31,625 nt of DNA from SKLM01 sp964450435 (GTDB lineage: Bacteria; Chloroflexota; Anaerolineae; B4-G1), in the NCBI GenBank assembly GCA_964450435.1, contig CAYVCX010000032.1, forward strand, positions 1 through 31,625, read 5' to 3'. Under the pieces are notes generated by a model that was not told the origin of the DNA, made no database searches, and was given only the letters and a program-made list of their open reading frames with translations. Position numbers and translations under genes: made by a program. Below are positions 21,778 to 30,178 of the stretch, piece after piece; position 1 is the stretch's first letter; each line of letters opens with the position of its first letter.

Positions 21778-22581
21778 TCAACTCCTCTCTAGGCTGACGA
21801 AGCGCAGCAATCTCTCGAGCATACGGGGCTCCCGTAGTGGCTCGAATGGCACATCCTCTCCAAGGAGCCGCCCGGCAATGTTGCGAAAAGCGTGACCTGC
21901 ACGCGAGTTGTCGCTCGAAAGCGCGAGTGGTTGACCGCAGTTGGCAGCGATCAGTACGCCCTGGTCCTCGGGTACTACACCGATGAGCTCGATCGCCAGC
22001 AATTCGACAACATCCGCGATGCTGAGCATTTGACCCTGCTCCACCATATCCGGCTTGATCCGATTGATGACGAGCCGCGCTGGACCCTTCTCCTCGGCCT
22101 CGATCAATCCGATGACGCGATCGGCGTCTCGCGCAGCACTGACCTCGGGGTTTGTAACGATCAGAATCTCGTCGGCAGGTTCCATTGCGAAACGGAAGCC
22201 TCGCTCGATGCCAGCCGGCGAATCGATCAGCACAATGTCGTGCTCCCCTCGGAGCTCATCGCAAAGGCGAACCATATCCTCGGGTTTTACCGCGCTCTTA
22301 TCGCGAGTCTGTGCTGCTGGCAGGAGATGCAGCGTCGAGAGCTGTTTGTGTCGCACGAGCCCCTGCCGCAGTCGGCAGCGCTCTTCTATCACGTCCACTA
22401 GATCGTAAACAATCCGATTCTCGAGCCCAAGCATTACGTCCAAGTTCCGCAGGCCAATATCGGCGTCGATGACGACGACGCGCTGTCCCCGCATCGCCAA
22501 GGCAACCCCGAGGTTGGCCGTGACAGTGGTCTTCCCGACCCCTCCCTTACCCGACGTGATGGTTACGACTCGTGCCTCCAC
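21778..22581 (-). CDS. minD: Septum site-determining ATPase MinD
   Basis: Membrane-associated P-loop ATPase that carries MinC and is released by MinE. The deviant Walker A motif SGKGGVGKTT has both lysines (K12 and K17 from the GTG start). DADIGLRNLD and IDSPAGIERG are the switch regions, and the C-terminus has an amphipathic membrane-targeting helix (MLERLLRFVS). The GTG at 22581 gives the usual N-terminus and follows GGAGG closely. An ATG at 22614, overlapping the minC stop as ATGAATGA, would add 11 residues and is the alternative. About 267 residues is normal. Confidence 0.95.
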   Translation of the reverse strand: MEARVVTITSGKGGVGKTTVTANLGVALAMRGQRVVVIDADIGLRNLDVMLGLENRIVYDLVDVIEERCRLRQGLVRHKQLSTLHLLPAAQTRDKSAVKPEDMVRLCDELRGEHDIVLIDSPAGIERGFRFAMEPADEILIVTNPEVSAARDADRVIGLIEAEEKGPARLVINRIKPDMVEQGQMLSIADVVELLAIELIGVVPEDQGVLIAANCGQPLALSSDNSRAGHAFRNIAGRLLGEDVPFEPLREPRMLERLLRFVSLERS

Positions 22582-22606
22582 TTGACCTCCTTTCCTCCGG
22601 TCCGTC

Positions 22607-23275
22607 TCATTCATCGGACCACGGGACGGCTACTATTCTCCCGTCGTGGACCGACGCCTTCTCCGGTGAAGGCTTGGATGGTCGCTCTTCTGGAGAGCGT
22701 GAGATGTGCCTCCCAATTCGAAGCTGCGTAGGAGCTAGCTCGAGGGCACAGATCACGGCGTCCTCGTCATCAAGCGCTCCAGCGTGCACCAAACCTCGCA
22801 ACCGCCCCCATACCACCACACTCCCCCCCGCCACCACCTCGGCTCCCGGGTTGACGTCTCCGATGATCACGATGTGTCCCGGGTGCCGCAGACTCTGGCC
22901 TGAACGAAGCGTACGATTCATAACGACGGCTTTGTCTGCGGCCTCCTTCCGTCCTTCGCGGTGAGGCTCAGGGGTGATGGACAATTCCGTCACCAGTCCA
23001 GACCCGCGCGCCTCCACTTGCGTTGCCGCATTATTGCTCAACAAAGCCCACAGCTCAACCTGATGCTGAGCCGTCAACGAACGCACCTCCTCAATCTGAG
23101 CCTGGCTCAGTTCTCGGGACCCAACATCAATTGCCATCCGACCACCACGAAAGAAGGCCGGGTTGTCACTGAGACGTGCTTCCAGGACACTCATAAGCTC
23201 ACTCCACTGGCCCTCTCCAACAGTGAGGAGCAATCCCTGACGAATCCCTTTGATCGCGATTCTTTTGGTGTTCAC
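22607..23275 (-). CDS. minC: Septum site-determining protein MinC
   Basis: FtsZ assembly inhibitor. 222 residues. The N-terminal MinC domain (IAIKGIRQGLLLTVGEG, FFRGGRMAIDVGSR, SLTAQHQVELWAL) is followed by a short linker and the C-terminal beta-helix (RTLRSGQSLRHPGHIVIIGDVNPGAEVVAGG, split as seen at about 130-165, then GRLRGLVHAG). I chose the GTG at 23275 because it follows GGAGTGTGG. The longer frame would start inside the -10 box of its own promoter and is rejected. First gene of the min-rodA cluster. Its target FtsZ is encoded in the same window. Confidence 0.95.
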   Translation of the reverse strand: MNTKRIAIKGIRQGLLLTVGEGQWSELMSVLEARLSDNPAFFRGGRMAIDVGSRELSQAQIEEVRSLTAQHQVELWALLSNNAATQVEARGSGLVTELSITPEPHREGRKEAADKAVVMNRTLRSGQSLRHPGHIVIIGDVNPGAEVVAGGSVVVWGRLRGLVHAGALDDEDAVICALELAPTQLRIGRHISRSPEERPSKPSPEKASVHDGRIVAVPWSDE

Positions 23276-23302
23276 AAGACCACACTCCAACGTAACAAGG
23301 AT

Positions 23303-23325
23303 ATTATAGCACACGACATAGGATC
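23303..23325 (-). promoter_or_regulatory. Extended -10 promoter of the min-rodA cluster
   Basis: Minus strand TGC-TATAAT, with TATAAT at 23303-23308 and the TG extension just before it. A good -35 is not evident; TTTCCT lies 17 bp upstream. The predicted start near 23296 gives a leader of about 20 nt that contains the minC ribosome-binding site. Confidence 0.75.
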
Positions 23326-23447
23326 AGGAAAACAACCCTACTGCCGACACCACGAGGGCCATCAGGGACCCGAGACGGGCACCCGCGCCATGTGAGCTGC
23401 AGCCTTCAGTCTGCAAGGAGCTGACGGATGATCCTACCAACGCGTGA

Positions 23448-23485
23448 GAAACCAAGAAACAGCCAGTCCGCCTGCCAGACCGGCC
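23448..23485 (-). terminator. Intrinsic terminator after the DNA glycosylase gene
   Basis: Minus strand: GGCCGGTC, a 9-nt loop, then GACTGGCT, pairing over 8 bp with G-U pairs. TGTTTCTTGGTTTC follows, a T-rich tail. It begins about 7 bp after the stop at 23492. It separates this cluster from the min promoter. Confidence 0.55.
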
Positions 23486-23491
23486 TACTTC

Positions 23492-24079
23492 TCAACGCGA
23501 CACGTAACGGTTGTTCCGTACGTAGAAGCGCCAGCGGGCACTCAGAGCAGCCTCATCCCCCCGCACGTTGATGCGCGGGCCTGTGGATATGCACTCGTCT
23601 GGCACCGGATCTCCTTGCTCCAGGAATAGACACACGTCAGGCGCGCAGAGGTCAGCCCCATCGAAGCGGATGTCGATCGCCAAGGCGTCACAAAGCCGCG
23701 CTGGCCCTCCTGTCAGTTGCTTGCCGGACCGACCGTCGCGCCTCTTGCCGATGATCTCCAGACCTTCCACCGGCTCTAAGGCACGGACCAGAATGGCCGC
23801 CGGGAAGCCTTCCCGCTCCGTCACGACGTTGAAGCAGTGATGCATCCCGTATATGAAGTAGACATAGGCGTGGCCGGGCGGACCGTACATAGAGGAGTTG
23901 CGTGCGGTAACCCCTGGTCTAGCGTGCGAGGCCTCATCCTGTTCACCGACGTATGCTTCCACCTCGACGATGCTTCCGGAGAGGCGCTTCCCGTCCAGCA
24001 ACCGCACCAGCCGGCGCCCGAGTAGCTCACGAGCAACCACCAGAGTATCCCGAGCGAAGAACGAACGTTCGAGACGCAT
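23492..24079 (-). CDS. 3-methyladenine (alkylpurine) DNA glycosylase, AAG/MPG family
   Basis: Base excision repair enzyme removing alkylated purines. 195 residues, as in the bacterial AAG-like family. Motifs: FFARDTLVVARELLGRRLVR, IVEVEAYVGEQDEASHA (with the catalytic Glu of the family), SMYGPPGHAYVYFIYGMHHC, and the C-terminal TGPRINV. The ATG at 24079 is 3 bp after the epimerase stop, with only a weak GAGG-like site, so it is likely coupled. Bases 23315-23447 between the terminator and the min promoter hold nothing recognised. Confidence 0.94.
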   Translation of the reverse strand: MRLERSFFARDTLVVARELLGRRLVRLLDGKRLSGSIVEVEAYVGEQDEASHARPGVTARNSSMYGPPGHAYVYFIYGMHHCFNVVTEREGFPAAILVRALEPVEGLEIIGKRRDGRSGKQLTGGPARLCDALAIDIRFDGADLCAPDVCLFLEQGDPVPDECISTGPRINVRGDEAALSARWRFYVRNNRYVSR

Positions 24080-24082
24080 GCC

Positions 24083-25009
24083 CTAGGTGCTAAACATAGG
24101 ATCTCGCTCGAGCGTCAAGCGCAGGCCGCGAGGCAAATCAACTTGCGGCTCGTAAGCAAGCAGTCGGCGCGCGGCGCCGATATCGGCACACAGTCGCCCG
24201 ACACCTCCGCTTTCAGCTGGACTGTGGAGAACCTCAACCTGCCGTCCCACTGCGGCGGCCACCAGGGCAGCCAGATCATTGACGCTGGTCTCGCGGCCGC
24301 TCCCCACGTTGATGATGCGCCGGTCCACATCGGAGGCGGTCGATGCTGCAGTCAGCGCATTCACCACATCGTCTACATAGACGAAGTCACGAGTCTGCCC
24401 CCCGCCACCGAAGATGACCAGCGATCCTCCCTGCTGACCTTGCCGCAGGAACCGCGGTACGACGGGAGGATGAGAAGGTGGTAGGCGCTGACCCGGGCCG
24501 TAAGCGTTGAAAACCCGTAGGATCACCGTCTCAATGCCCCATAAGGCGCCAATAGTGCGCACGTAGTACTCGGCAGCCAGTTTGCTTACGGCATAGGGCG
24601 ACTGAGGATTCGGACGGTAGTCCTCTCGCACTGGCTGCTCGGCCTGTTCGCCGTAGACGGCGCCGGAAGAAGTGAACACCACACGACGTACGCCAGCATC
24701 GCGCATAGCCTCCATTACACCCACTGTGCCACCAACATTCACTTCGTTGTACCTGCGAGGATAGAGAATCGACTCGCTAACGAGTACGCGGGCTGCCAAG
24801 TGATAGACACAATCAACGTCCTGCAACAACGTCCAAAGCTTGGGACGGTCGGCAACGTCGCCGCGGGTGAAGAGCACACCGTCTTCCAGGCGATCCGGCT
24901 CGCCTGCGCTCAGATCATCGATCACCCGTACCTGGTGTCCGTCACGATTCAGGCGGTTCGAAAGCGCAGTACCGAGGAACCCCGCACCACCCGTCACGAG
25001 AAAACGCAT
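24083..25009 (-). CDS. NAD-dependent sugar epimerase/dehydratase (UDP-glucose 4-epimerase-like)
   Basis: Extended short-chain dehydrogenase of 308 residues. Rossmann motif TGGAGFLG at 7-14, acidic DDLSAG after beta-2, a Ser/Thr of the catalytic triad in FTSSGAVYG and the YxxxK pair in YAVSKLAAEYY. RVFNAYGPGQR is typical of nucleotide-sugar epimerases and decarboxylases. Substrate cannot be fixed from sequence; a UDP-hexose for envelope polysaccharide is likely. The ATG at 25009 follows AGGAGGATAT, a strong site. The longer frame to 25150 runs through the divergent promoter region and is rejected. Confidence 0.92.
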   Translation of the reverse strand: MRFLVTGGAGFLGTALSNRLNRDGHQVRVIDDLSAGEPDRLEDGVLFTRGDVADRPKLWTLLQDVDCVYHLAARVLVSESILYPRRYNEVNVGGTVGVMEAMRDAGVRRVVFTSSGAVYGEQAEQPVREDYRPNPQSPYAVSKLAAEYYVRTIGALWGIETVILRVFNAYGPGQRLPPSHPPVVPRFLRQGQQGGSLVIFGGGGQTRDFVYVDDVVNALTAASTASDVDRRIINVGSGRETSVNDLAALVAAAVGRQVEVLHSPAESGGVGRLCADIGAARRLLAYEPQVDLPRGLRLTLERDPMFST

Positions 25010-25032
25010 ATATCCTCCTTGCACCCTTCTAC

Positions 25033-25061
25033 ATTGTACCATGCCCAGCGAGAATCGTGAA
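25033..25061 (-). promoter_or_regulatory. Promoter of the epimerase-glycosylase pair
   Basis: Minus strand: TTCACG (25056-25061), a 17-bp spacer and TACAAT (25033-25038) with a TG extension one base before. Divergent from the plus-strand promoter at 25105. Confidence 0.65.
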
Positions 25062-25104
25062 CATTTCACCATATCCAGTCCGGGACATCTGACACAGCGG
25101 GTCT

Positions 25105-25133
25105 TTGACACGCTGTCCGTGCTACGGTATACT
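25105..25133 (+). promoter_or_regulatory. Consensus promoter of the methyltransferase-FemAB cluster
   Basis: TTGACA at 25105-25110, a 17-bp spacer and TATACT at 25128-25133. Predicted start near 25140, about 22 nt before the methyltransferase ATG. Confidence 0.85.
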
Positions 25134-25161
25134 ACTTCGTCATACGCCACCAGAAGAGACT

Positions 25162-25992
25162 ATGGCCCGAGACTACCTTACCGAGTTGTTGGAGGCATAC
25201 TGGTTCGCACCTGCGGTGGCCCTGTGGAGGGCAATCGAGCTTCGGGTCGCGGACAAGATGCACTATGAACCCCCACTCCTCGATCTGGGATGCGGCGACG
25301 GTCTGATCGGACAGGTACTCTTTGGTCAGCAGGGGCAAGTAGACGTAGGAGTCGATCCCTGGATGGATCAGTTGCGACAGGCAGCACAACTCGGCGTCTA
25401 CGGACACGTCGATCAGGGCACCGGTTGTGCGCTGCCGTATGCTCACGGGTACTTCTCTACGGTCTTCAGCAATTCGGTTCTGGAGCACATCGCCGACGTG
25501 GCACCAGTGATCCGTGAGGTGGCACGCGTGTTGAAGCCGGAAGGACGCTTCATCTTCACGGTGCCTTCCGATGCCTTTCGATGGCTGCTGGATGGCCATG
25601 CCCGGCAGATGGCAGCGGGAAATCCTCACGCCGCTGAGGCATACGCGAACTCCATCGATCTGCACCTGGAGCACTATCACTACCACGGACCGAATGAATG
25701 GAAGAAGATCCTGTGCGACACCGGGATGACGGTGGTTCAAGCCGAGTACTACCTGCCCGAGCAGGTGGAGCGTCTATGGGATCGGGTGAATAGACGCTAT
25801 GACCACAGTCGGGCAGGATCAGCCTGGAAAGCTCTGGTTTCGCCTCGGCTGCGCCGCCTGGGATACCAACGCATTCTGCGACGACTTGTCGTACGCTACT
25901 ACAGCCAGCGCTGGCGCCCGTACTACGAGATGGATGTGCAGCAAGGAAGAAAGGGCGGCGGCTTGCTCGTCGTAGCCAAACGGAAGGAGTAA
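25162..25992 (+). CDS. SAM-dependent class I methyltransferase
   Basis: 276 residues. Motif I LLDLGCGDGLIGQ (about 40-52), acidic motif II in DVGVDPW, SNSVLEHIADV (motif IV area) and VLKPEGRFIFTVPS place it in the Methyltransf_11 group. The C-terminal third is basic and less conserved, with no membrane span. Substrate unknown. Its neighbours suggest an envelope or glycan-linked target; this is inference. The ATG at 25162 follows AGAAGAG; an in-frame TTG at 25105 is part of the -35 box and is rejected. Confidence 0.87.
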   Translation: MARDYLTELLEAYWFAPAVALWRAIELRVADKMHYEPPLLDLGCGDGLIGQVLFGQQGQVDVGVDPWMDQLRQAAQLGVYGHVDQGTGCALPYAHGYFSTVFSNSVLEHIADVAPVIREVARVLKPEGRFIFTVPSDAFRWLLDGHARQMAAGNPHAAEAYANSIDLHLEHYHYHGPNEWKKILCDTGMTVVQAEYYLPEQVERLWDRVNRRYDHSRAGSAWKALVSPRLRRLGYQRILRRLVVRYYSQRWRPYYEMDVQQGRKGGGLLVVAKRKE

Positions 25993-26009
25993 CTGCTATT
26001 AACGCCGAT

Positions 26010-27086
26010 TTGCAGGCTGGGACAAGAGATTCGAGCCTTGAGATTTGCAGTCCGCGACCCGACACCTGGGACCGGTTTGTCACCGAGCGGCCGGATGGTC
26101 ATATCCTTCAGACGAGCTCCTGGGGGGCGCTTAAGTCACACTTCGGCTGGTCCGACGCGCGACTAGGGCTGAGGCAGGAAGACACCCTGGTGGCCGGAGC
26201 GCAGATCTTGTTCCGCCACCTGCCTGCCGGTCTCGGACACCTGGCGTATGTCCCAAAGGGCCCTGTGGTTGATTGGGGTGCCCAGGCGCAGGTCAAGCGA
26301 CTTGTAGAGGCCCTGGACGAAGCTGCACGGGCCCAAAGAGCTGTAGCTATCACGTTGGAGCCGAACCTACCTGACGAAGCCGCCTTCCGTAAGCGACTGC
26401 GCTCGCTGGGGTTTCACACTGCCCCGTTCAGCGCTATCCAACCACGACGATCCCTGGTCGTCGACATCTCGGCTGACGACGATGAGATCTTGATGGCAAT
26501 GAAGTCAAAGACCCGCTACAACATACGGCTGGCTGGGCGCAAGGGGGTTTCTGTACGGACCGCTGACGCCGCCGACGTGCCAGTCTTCAATGAACTGCTT
26601 GACGCCACCGCTGATCGAGCCGATTTCGGCATCCATTCCCCGGGCTACTACGAACGGGCTTATCGGCTGTTCGCTCCGCGAGGCTGGGCACGCCTTTTGC
26701 TCGCCGACGTAGAGGGCGAAACGGTGGCTGGTTTGATGGTCTTCGCGCTTCCGCCGCAATCGTGGTACTTCTACGGCGCCTCCAGCACAGCCCACCGCGA
26801 TAAGATGCCCACCTACTTGCTCCAGTGGGAAGCTATGCGCTGGGCCAAGAGTATTGGATGCAAAACATACGATCTATGGGGCATTCCTGACGAAGATCGC
26901 GACACGCTGGAGGCCGAGTTCACCAAGCGCAGCGACGGCTTGTGGGGAGTATATCGATTCAAGCGTGGTTTTGGCGGAGACCTGGTACGCACGGTCGGGG
27001 CCTGGGATCGAATCTGTTCGCCGCTGCGCTACCAACTCTACAGATGGGCACTCGCTCTCCGAGAGCAGATCAGGAACATCGAGTAG
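26010..27086 (+). CDS. FemAB-family aminoacyltransferase (first of a tandem pair)
   Basis: GNAT-like FemAB proteins transfer amino acids from aminoacyl-tRNA to the peptidoglycan peptide bridge. About 358 residues with two GNAT-like halves. Seen: QTSSWGALKSHFGW, YVPKGPVVDW, MKSKTRYNIRLAGRKGVSV, YGASSTAHRDKMPTYLLQWE and the C-terminal GVYRFKRGFGG. The start is odd: no ATG or GTG fits. TTG at 26010 is far from GGAG at 25986, and an in-frame ATT at 25998 has ideal spacing. It begins a few bases after the methyltransferase and overlaps the next gene by one base. Confidence 0.9.
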   Translation: MQAGTRDSSLEICSPRPDTWDRFVTERPDGHILQTSSWGALKSHFGWSDARLGLRQEDTLVAGAQILFRHLPAGLGHLAYVPKGPVVDWGAQAQVKRLVEALDEAARAQRAVAITLEPNLPDEAAFRKRLRSLGFHTAPFSAIQPRRSLVVDISADDDEILMAMKSKTRYNIRLAGRKGVSVRTADAADVPVFNELLDATADRADFGIHSPGYYERAYRLFAPRGWARLLLADVEGETVAGLMVFALPPQSWYFYGASSTAHRDKMPTYLLQWEAMRWAKSIGCKTYDLWGIPDEDRDTLEAEFTKRSDGLWGVYRFKRGFGGDLVRTVGAWDRICSPLRYQLYRWALALREQIRNIE

Positions 27087-28156
27087 TGGGCCTCGGTGTC
27101 GTACAGTCGAAGACCAGAGCAAGGTGGAACAAAGCCTTGCTTGAACTCCCCAGTCCGCATCTGCTGCAGACGTGGGAGTGGGGATCGTTCAAATCACGCC
27201 ATGGTTGGCAGCCGACGCGTTATCTGTTGATTGACCCGGAGACGGACAAACCTCGCGCCGCGGCCTCGCTGCTGACGCGCCGCCTAAGTCCGGTGCCGCT
27301 CAGTGTGATGTACGTTCCAAAAGGACCAGTCGTAGACTACACGAACGAAGAGCTGCTTGACAGCGTGCTACACCAGCTCGAAACTACAGCCAACCAGGCT
27401 CAAGCACCCTTCATCAAGATCGATCCCGATGTGAGGCGCGACACAGAACTAGGAGAAATGGTGCTTGAAGCTCTTCGGGGGCGCGGATGGCGCCGTTCAG
27501 AGGAGGAGATCCAGTTTCGCAACACGGTACTCCTCGACCTCACACTCAGCCTCGATGAGCTGCTTATGGGCATGAAGTCGAAATGGCGCTACAACGTCCG
27601 GCTTGCCAAGCGCAAGGGCGTGACTGTGCGCAGTGGGACCGATGACGACTTCCCGTTGCTGTACGATATGTACCAGGCGACAGCGCAGCGAGGCGAGTTT
27701 GTCATCCGTCCCGAGGCCTACTACTGTGACGCGTGGGGCTCGTTCACCCAGGCGGGACTAGCCCAGCCGCTGATCGCTGAACTGCGCGGAGAGCCACTGG
27801 CAATGGTGATCATCTACCGCTTCGGCGAGCGCGCCTACTACATGTATGGAGCGTCTTACAGCCGGCACCGCGACGCAATGCCGAACCACCTCCTTCAGTG
27901 GGAAGCCATGGGATGGGCCAAGGAGCATGGCTGTACAACCTACGATATGTGGGGCGCCCCCGATGAACTCGATGAAGAAGACCCAATGTGGGGCGTTTAC
28001 CGGTTCAAGAAAGGCTTCGGGGGTGAATTCGTCGAGCACATCGGCGCGTGGGATTATCCATCGTCGCGTCCCCTCTACTGGGTCTACTCTGTGGCGATAC
28101 CGGGGCTGCTGGCAGCCATGCGGTGGCTGCACTGGCGGCGAAGCGAAGAAGGCTAG
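27086..28156 (+). CDS. FemAB-family aminoacyltransferase (second of a tandem pair)
   Basis: 356 residues, clearly homologous to its upstream neighbour. Shared blocks include QTWEWGSFKSRHGW, YVPKGPVVDY, MKSKWRYNVRLAKRKGVTV, YGASYSRHRDAMPNHLLQWE and GVYRFKKGFGG. The GTG at 27086 overlaps the previous stop in TAGTG, and AGGA lies about 11 nt upstream. The pair probably builds a two-step cross-bridge or a branched peptide; the amino acid cannot be read from sequence. It is a tandem duplication that has since diverged, especially in the N-terminal third. Confidence 0.91.
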   Translation: MGLGVVQSKTRARWNKALLELPSPHLLQTWEWGSFKSRHGWQPTRYLLIDPETDKPRAAASLLTRRLSPVPLSVMYVPKGPVVDYTNEELLDSVLHQLETTANQAQAPFIKIDPDVRRDTELGEMVLEALRGRGWRRSEEEIQFRNTVLLDLTLSLDELLMGMKSKWRYNVRLAKRKGVTVRSGTDDDFPLLYDMYQATAQRGEFVIRPEAYYCDAWGSFTQAGLAQPLIAELRGEPLAMVIIYRFGERAYYMYGASYSRHRDAMPNHLLQWEAMGWAKEHGCTTYDMWGAPDELDEEDPMWGVYRFKKGFGGEFVEHIGAWDYPSSRPLYWVYSVAIPGLLAAMRWLHWRRSEEG

Positions 28157-28244
28157 CAGCGGTCGGGGGTCTCCATCGGCCCCTGAAGCTGCCGAGATGA
28201 TGGATGTGTCTCGCTTCCGCCCAATGACTTTCTTGGAGGCCACA

Positions 28245-29450
28245 ATGACCGATCACTCAACCTGGCGACTGGCAACTCAGGCGGTCCACGCTGGGAAGCC
28301 GAAGACGGGTCAGGATTTCAGACCTACCGTCACCCCGATCCACCCGTCTGTGACGTTCAGCTACCCCTCGATGGAGTCGCTGGATCAAGTGTTAGCCGGC
28401 AGCCGAGAGGGCTACGTGTATGCACGTTACGGCAATCCGACGGTGGCCGCTCTAGAGGAAGCCGTGGCCGTGCTGGAAGGCGGCGAGGCAGCTCTGGCAT
28501 TCGCCTCGGGTATGGGTGCCATCCACGCTGCTTTGCTGGCGGTGGGAGCACGCTGTGGCTCGGCCGTCGTCGTGGCGCGGGACGTTTACGGCGCCACTCA
28601 CAGCCTGTTGAATCAACTAATGCGCACTCAGGGCGTCGCGATAGACTTCGTGGACGCGAATGACCTGGCAGCAGTGGACGCTGCGTGCGCGGAGCTGCGA
28701 CCGGCGGCTCTCCTCGTCGAGACCATCTCCAACCCGTTGCTGAAGGTGGTCAATCTACGCGCCTTGGCCGACATCGCTCAACGACGGAGCACCACGTTCC
28801 TAGTGGACAGCACCTTTGCGACCCCCTATCTTGTCCGCCCGTTGACACTGGGAGCCGACATCGTGATCCACAGCACCACCAAATACTTATCAGGTCACGG
28901 CGACGTCCTGGGCGGACTCGTCGTGACTTCCGAATGCCTGCGTGCGGAGCTGTTGGAGATACTCAAGGTGACTGGCGCCAATCAGGGTCCCCAAGAGGCT
29001 TGGCTTACGCTACGGGGGATTCGCACCCTCGCTCTGCGGATGCGACAGCACTGCGAGAACGCTCTGAGGGTTGCTCAATGGTTGCAGGGTCACCCGAAGG
29101 TGACCCGAGTTCTGTACCCCGGTCTACCCTCCCATCCCCAACATGCTCTGTCAAGCGAGCTCTTCGGAGAACGAGGGTATGGCGGCGTGCTCTCGTTTGA
29201 GATCAAGGATGCCGGGCAAGAAGAGGTATTCTGCTTCTTTGAATCACTCGATCTCTGTGTGCCATCGACGACGCTGGGTGATGTCCACAGTCTATTCCTC
29301 TACCCGGCCCATTCGTCCCACAGATCGTTGACCAGCGAGGAGCGAGCCCACATTGGAATCGGCAAGGGATTGGTACGGATGTCGGTCGGGATCGAGGCCA
29401 TCGCAGACATACTGCAGGATCTGGGTCAAGCCTTGGACGCGCTTGGCTAG
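28245..29450 (+). CDS. Cystathionine gamma-synthase / Cys-Met metabolism PLP enzyme
   Basis: 401 residues of the trans-sulfuration PLP family (cystathionine gamma-synthase, gamma-lyase, methionine gamma-lyase). YARYGNPT (about 59-66) supplies phosphate-binding residues, FASGMGAIHA follows, and the stacking tyrosine is Y115. VDSTFATPYL carries the PLP-pyridine Asp, and the Schiff-base lysine is K213 in STTKYLSGHGD. The C-terminal SVGIEAIADILQDL is standard. Synthase and lyase cannot be separated reliably by eye. The ATG at 28245 follows GGAGG. It lies 88 bp after the second FemAB gene, possibly on the same transcript. Confidence 0.93.
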   Translation: MTDHSTWRLATQAVHAGKPKTGQDFRPTVTPIHPSVTFSYPSMESLDQVLAGSREGYVYARYGNPTVAALEEAVAVLEGGEAALAFASGMGAIHAALLAVGARCGSAVVVARDVYGATHSLLNQLMRTQGVAIDFVDANDLAAVDAACAELRPAALLVETISNPLLKVVNLRALADIAQRRSTTFLVDSTFATPYLVRPLTLGADIVIHSTTKYLSGHGDVLGGLVVTSECLRAELLEILKVTGANQGPQEAWLTLRGIRTLALRMRQHCENALRVAQWLQGHPKVTRVLYPGLPSHPQHALSSELFGERGYGGVLSFEIKDAGQEEVFCFFESLDLCVPSTTLGDVHSLFLYPAHSSHRSLTSEERAHIGIGKGLVRMSVGIEAIADILQDLGQALDALG

Positions 29451-29480
29451 CAGTCTCGAGACTCAGCACCGGGAGTGCTG
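29451..29480. repeat. Adjacent palindromes after the PLP enzyme gene
   Basis: AGTCTCGAGACT (29452-29463) is a 12-bp perfect palindrome. CAGCAC and GTGCTG (29464-29480) form a 6-bp stem with a 5-nt loop right after it. They sit directly behind the stop codon but have no T-run, so they may be a weak terminator or a 3' end stabiliser. Confidence 0.35.
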
Positions 29481-30178
29481 GTTGCACGCCTCCCCGGAGT
29501 CGCTACGTAGACCGAGGGACAGAAACGCACGTGGGCCACACCGACCCACACGCCGGTTCGGCCTGTAGAGGTCACCGAAAACGACGGCGTGGACAAGACA
29601 TACTCTCAGCCACGATTTGGGGCCGTCGAACGTGGAGATCGTAACACCGGCAACGAAAGCAACAACACCACTCTTCAGAGGTGGGACACATCAACTGGCA
29701 GATATGGAACCCACGCCGTCGACCAGCATTAAGCCGAGCAGATCCCCCTGGCGACTCTGCTCGAGAAGCCCGACGGAATGACGGCGCCCGCGCCACCGAT
29801 CCCACGGAGGAACAGTGGCGCCGGCACCCCAGCCTGGTTCCGATCAGGCGACCACGAAGGAACCACCGTTGGCGGTGATGCGATAGACCAGATCTCTAGA
29901 GGGTGACGGGCGATCTGGACTTTGGAGGTCGAGAAGAGCTGCGGTCAGACGGTTCATCCAGCCTGAACCTAGTGCTGCCTCGGATGGCGGTATGTCGGTC
30001 TCAGTCCTCCCTAAGTCCCCGAGATACCAAGCTGTGCTGGGCCTTCAGGAACTCCACAGGTCGCCTCTCGGACTCGTTCGCCACCTTCAAGAGGAGGAAG
30101 GGCTGCGCTCCGGCCGGGGAGAGGGGTAGAATCAGCGTGGAAAGCCGGCTTGTAGGTGAGAGCTCGTTGCATCCCCGG
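29481..30178. other. About 700 bp without a recognisable gene
   Basis: Between two convergent genes. All open frames are under 100 codons with no good start site or recognisable protein pattern. The 93-codon plus-strand frame at 29903-30184 looks random. A short palindrome AAGCCGGCTT lies at 30142-30151 near the end of the acyl-ACP reductase-like gene. No tRNA, insertion sequence end or repeat array was seen. It may be decayed coding sequence. Confidence 0.4.
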
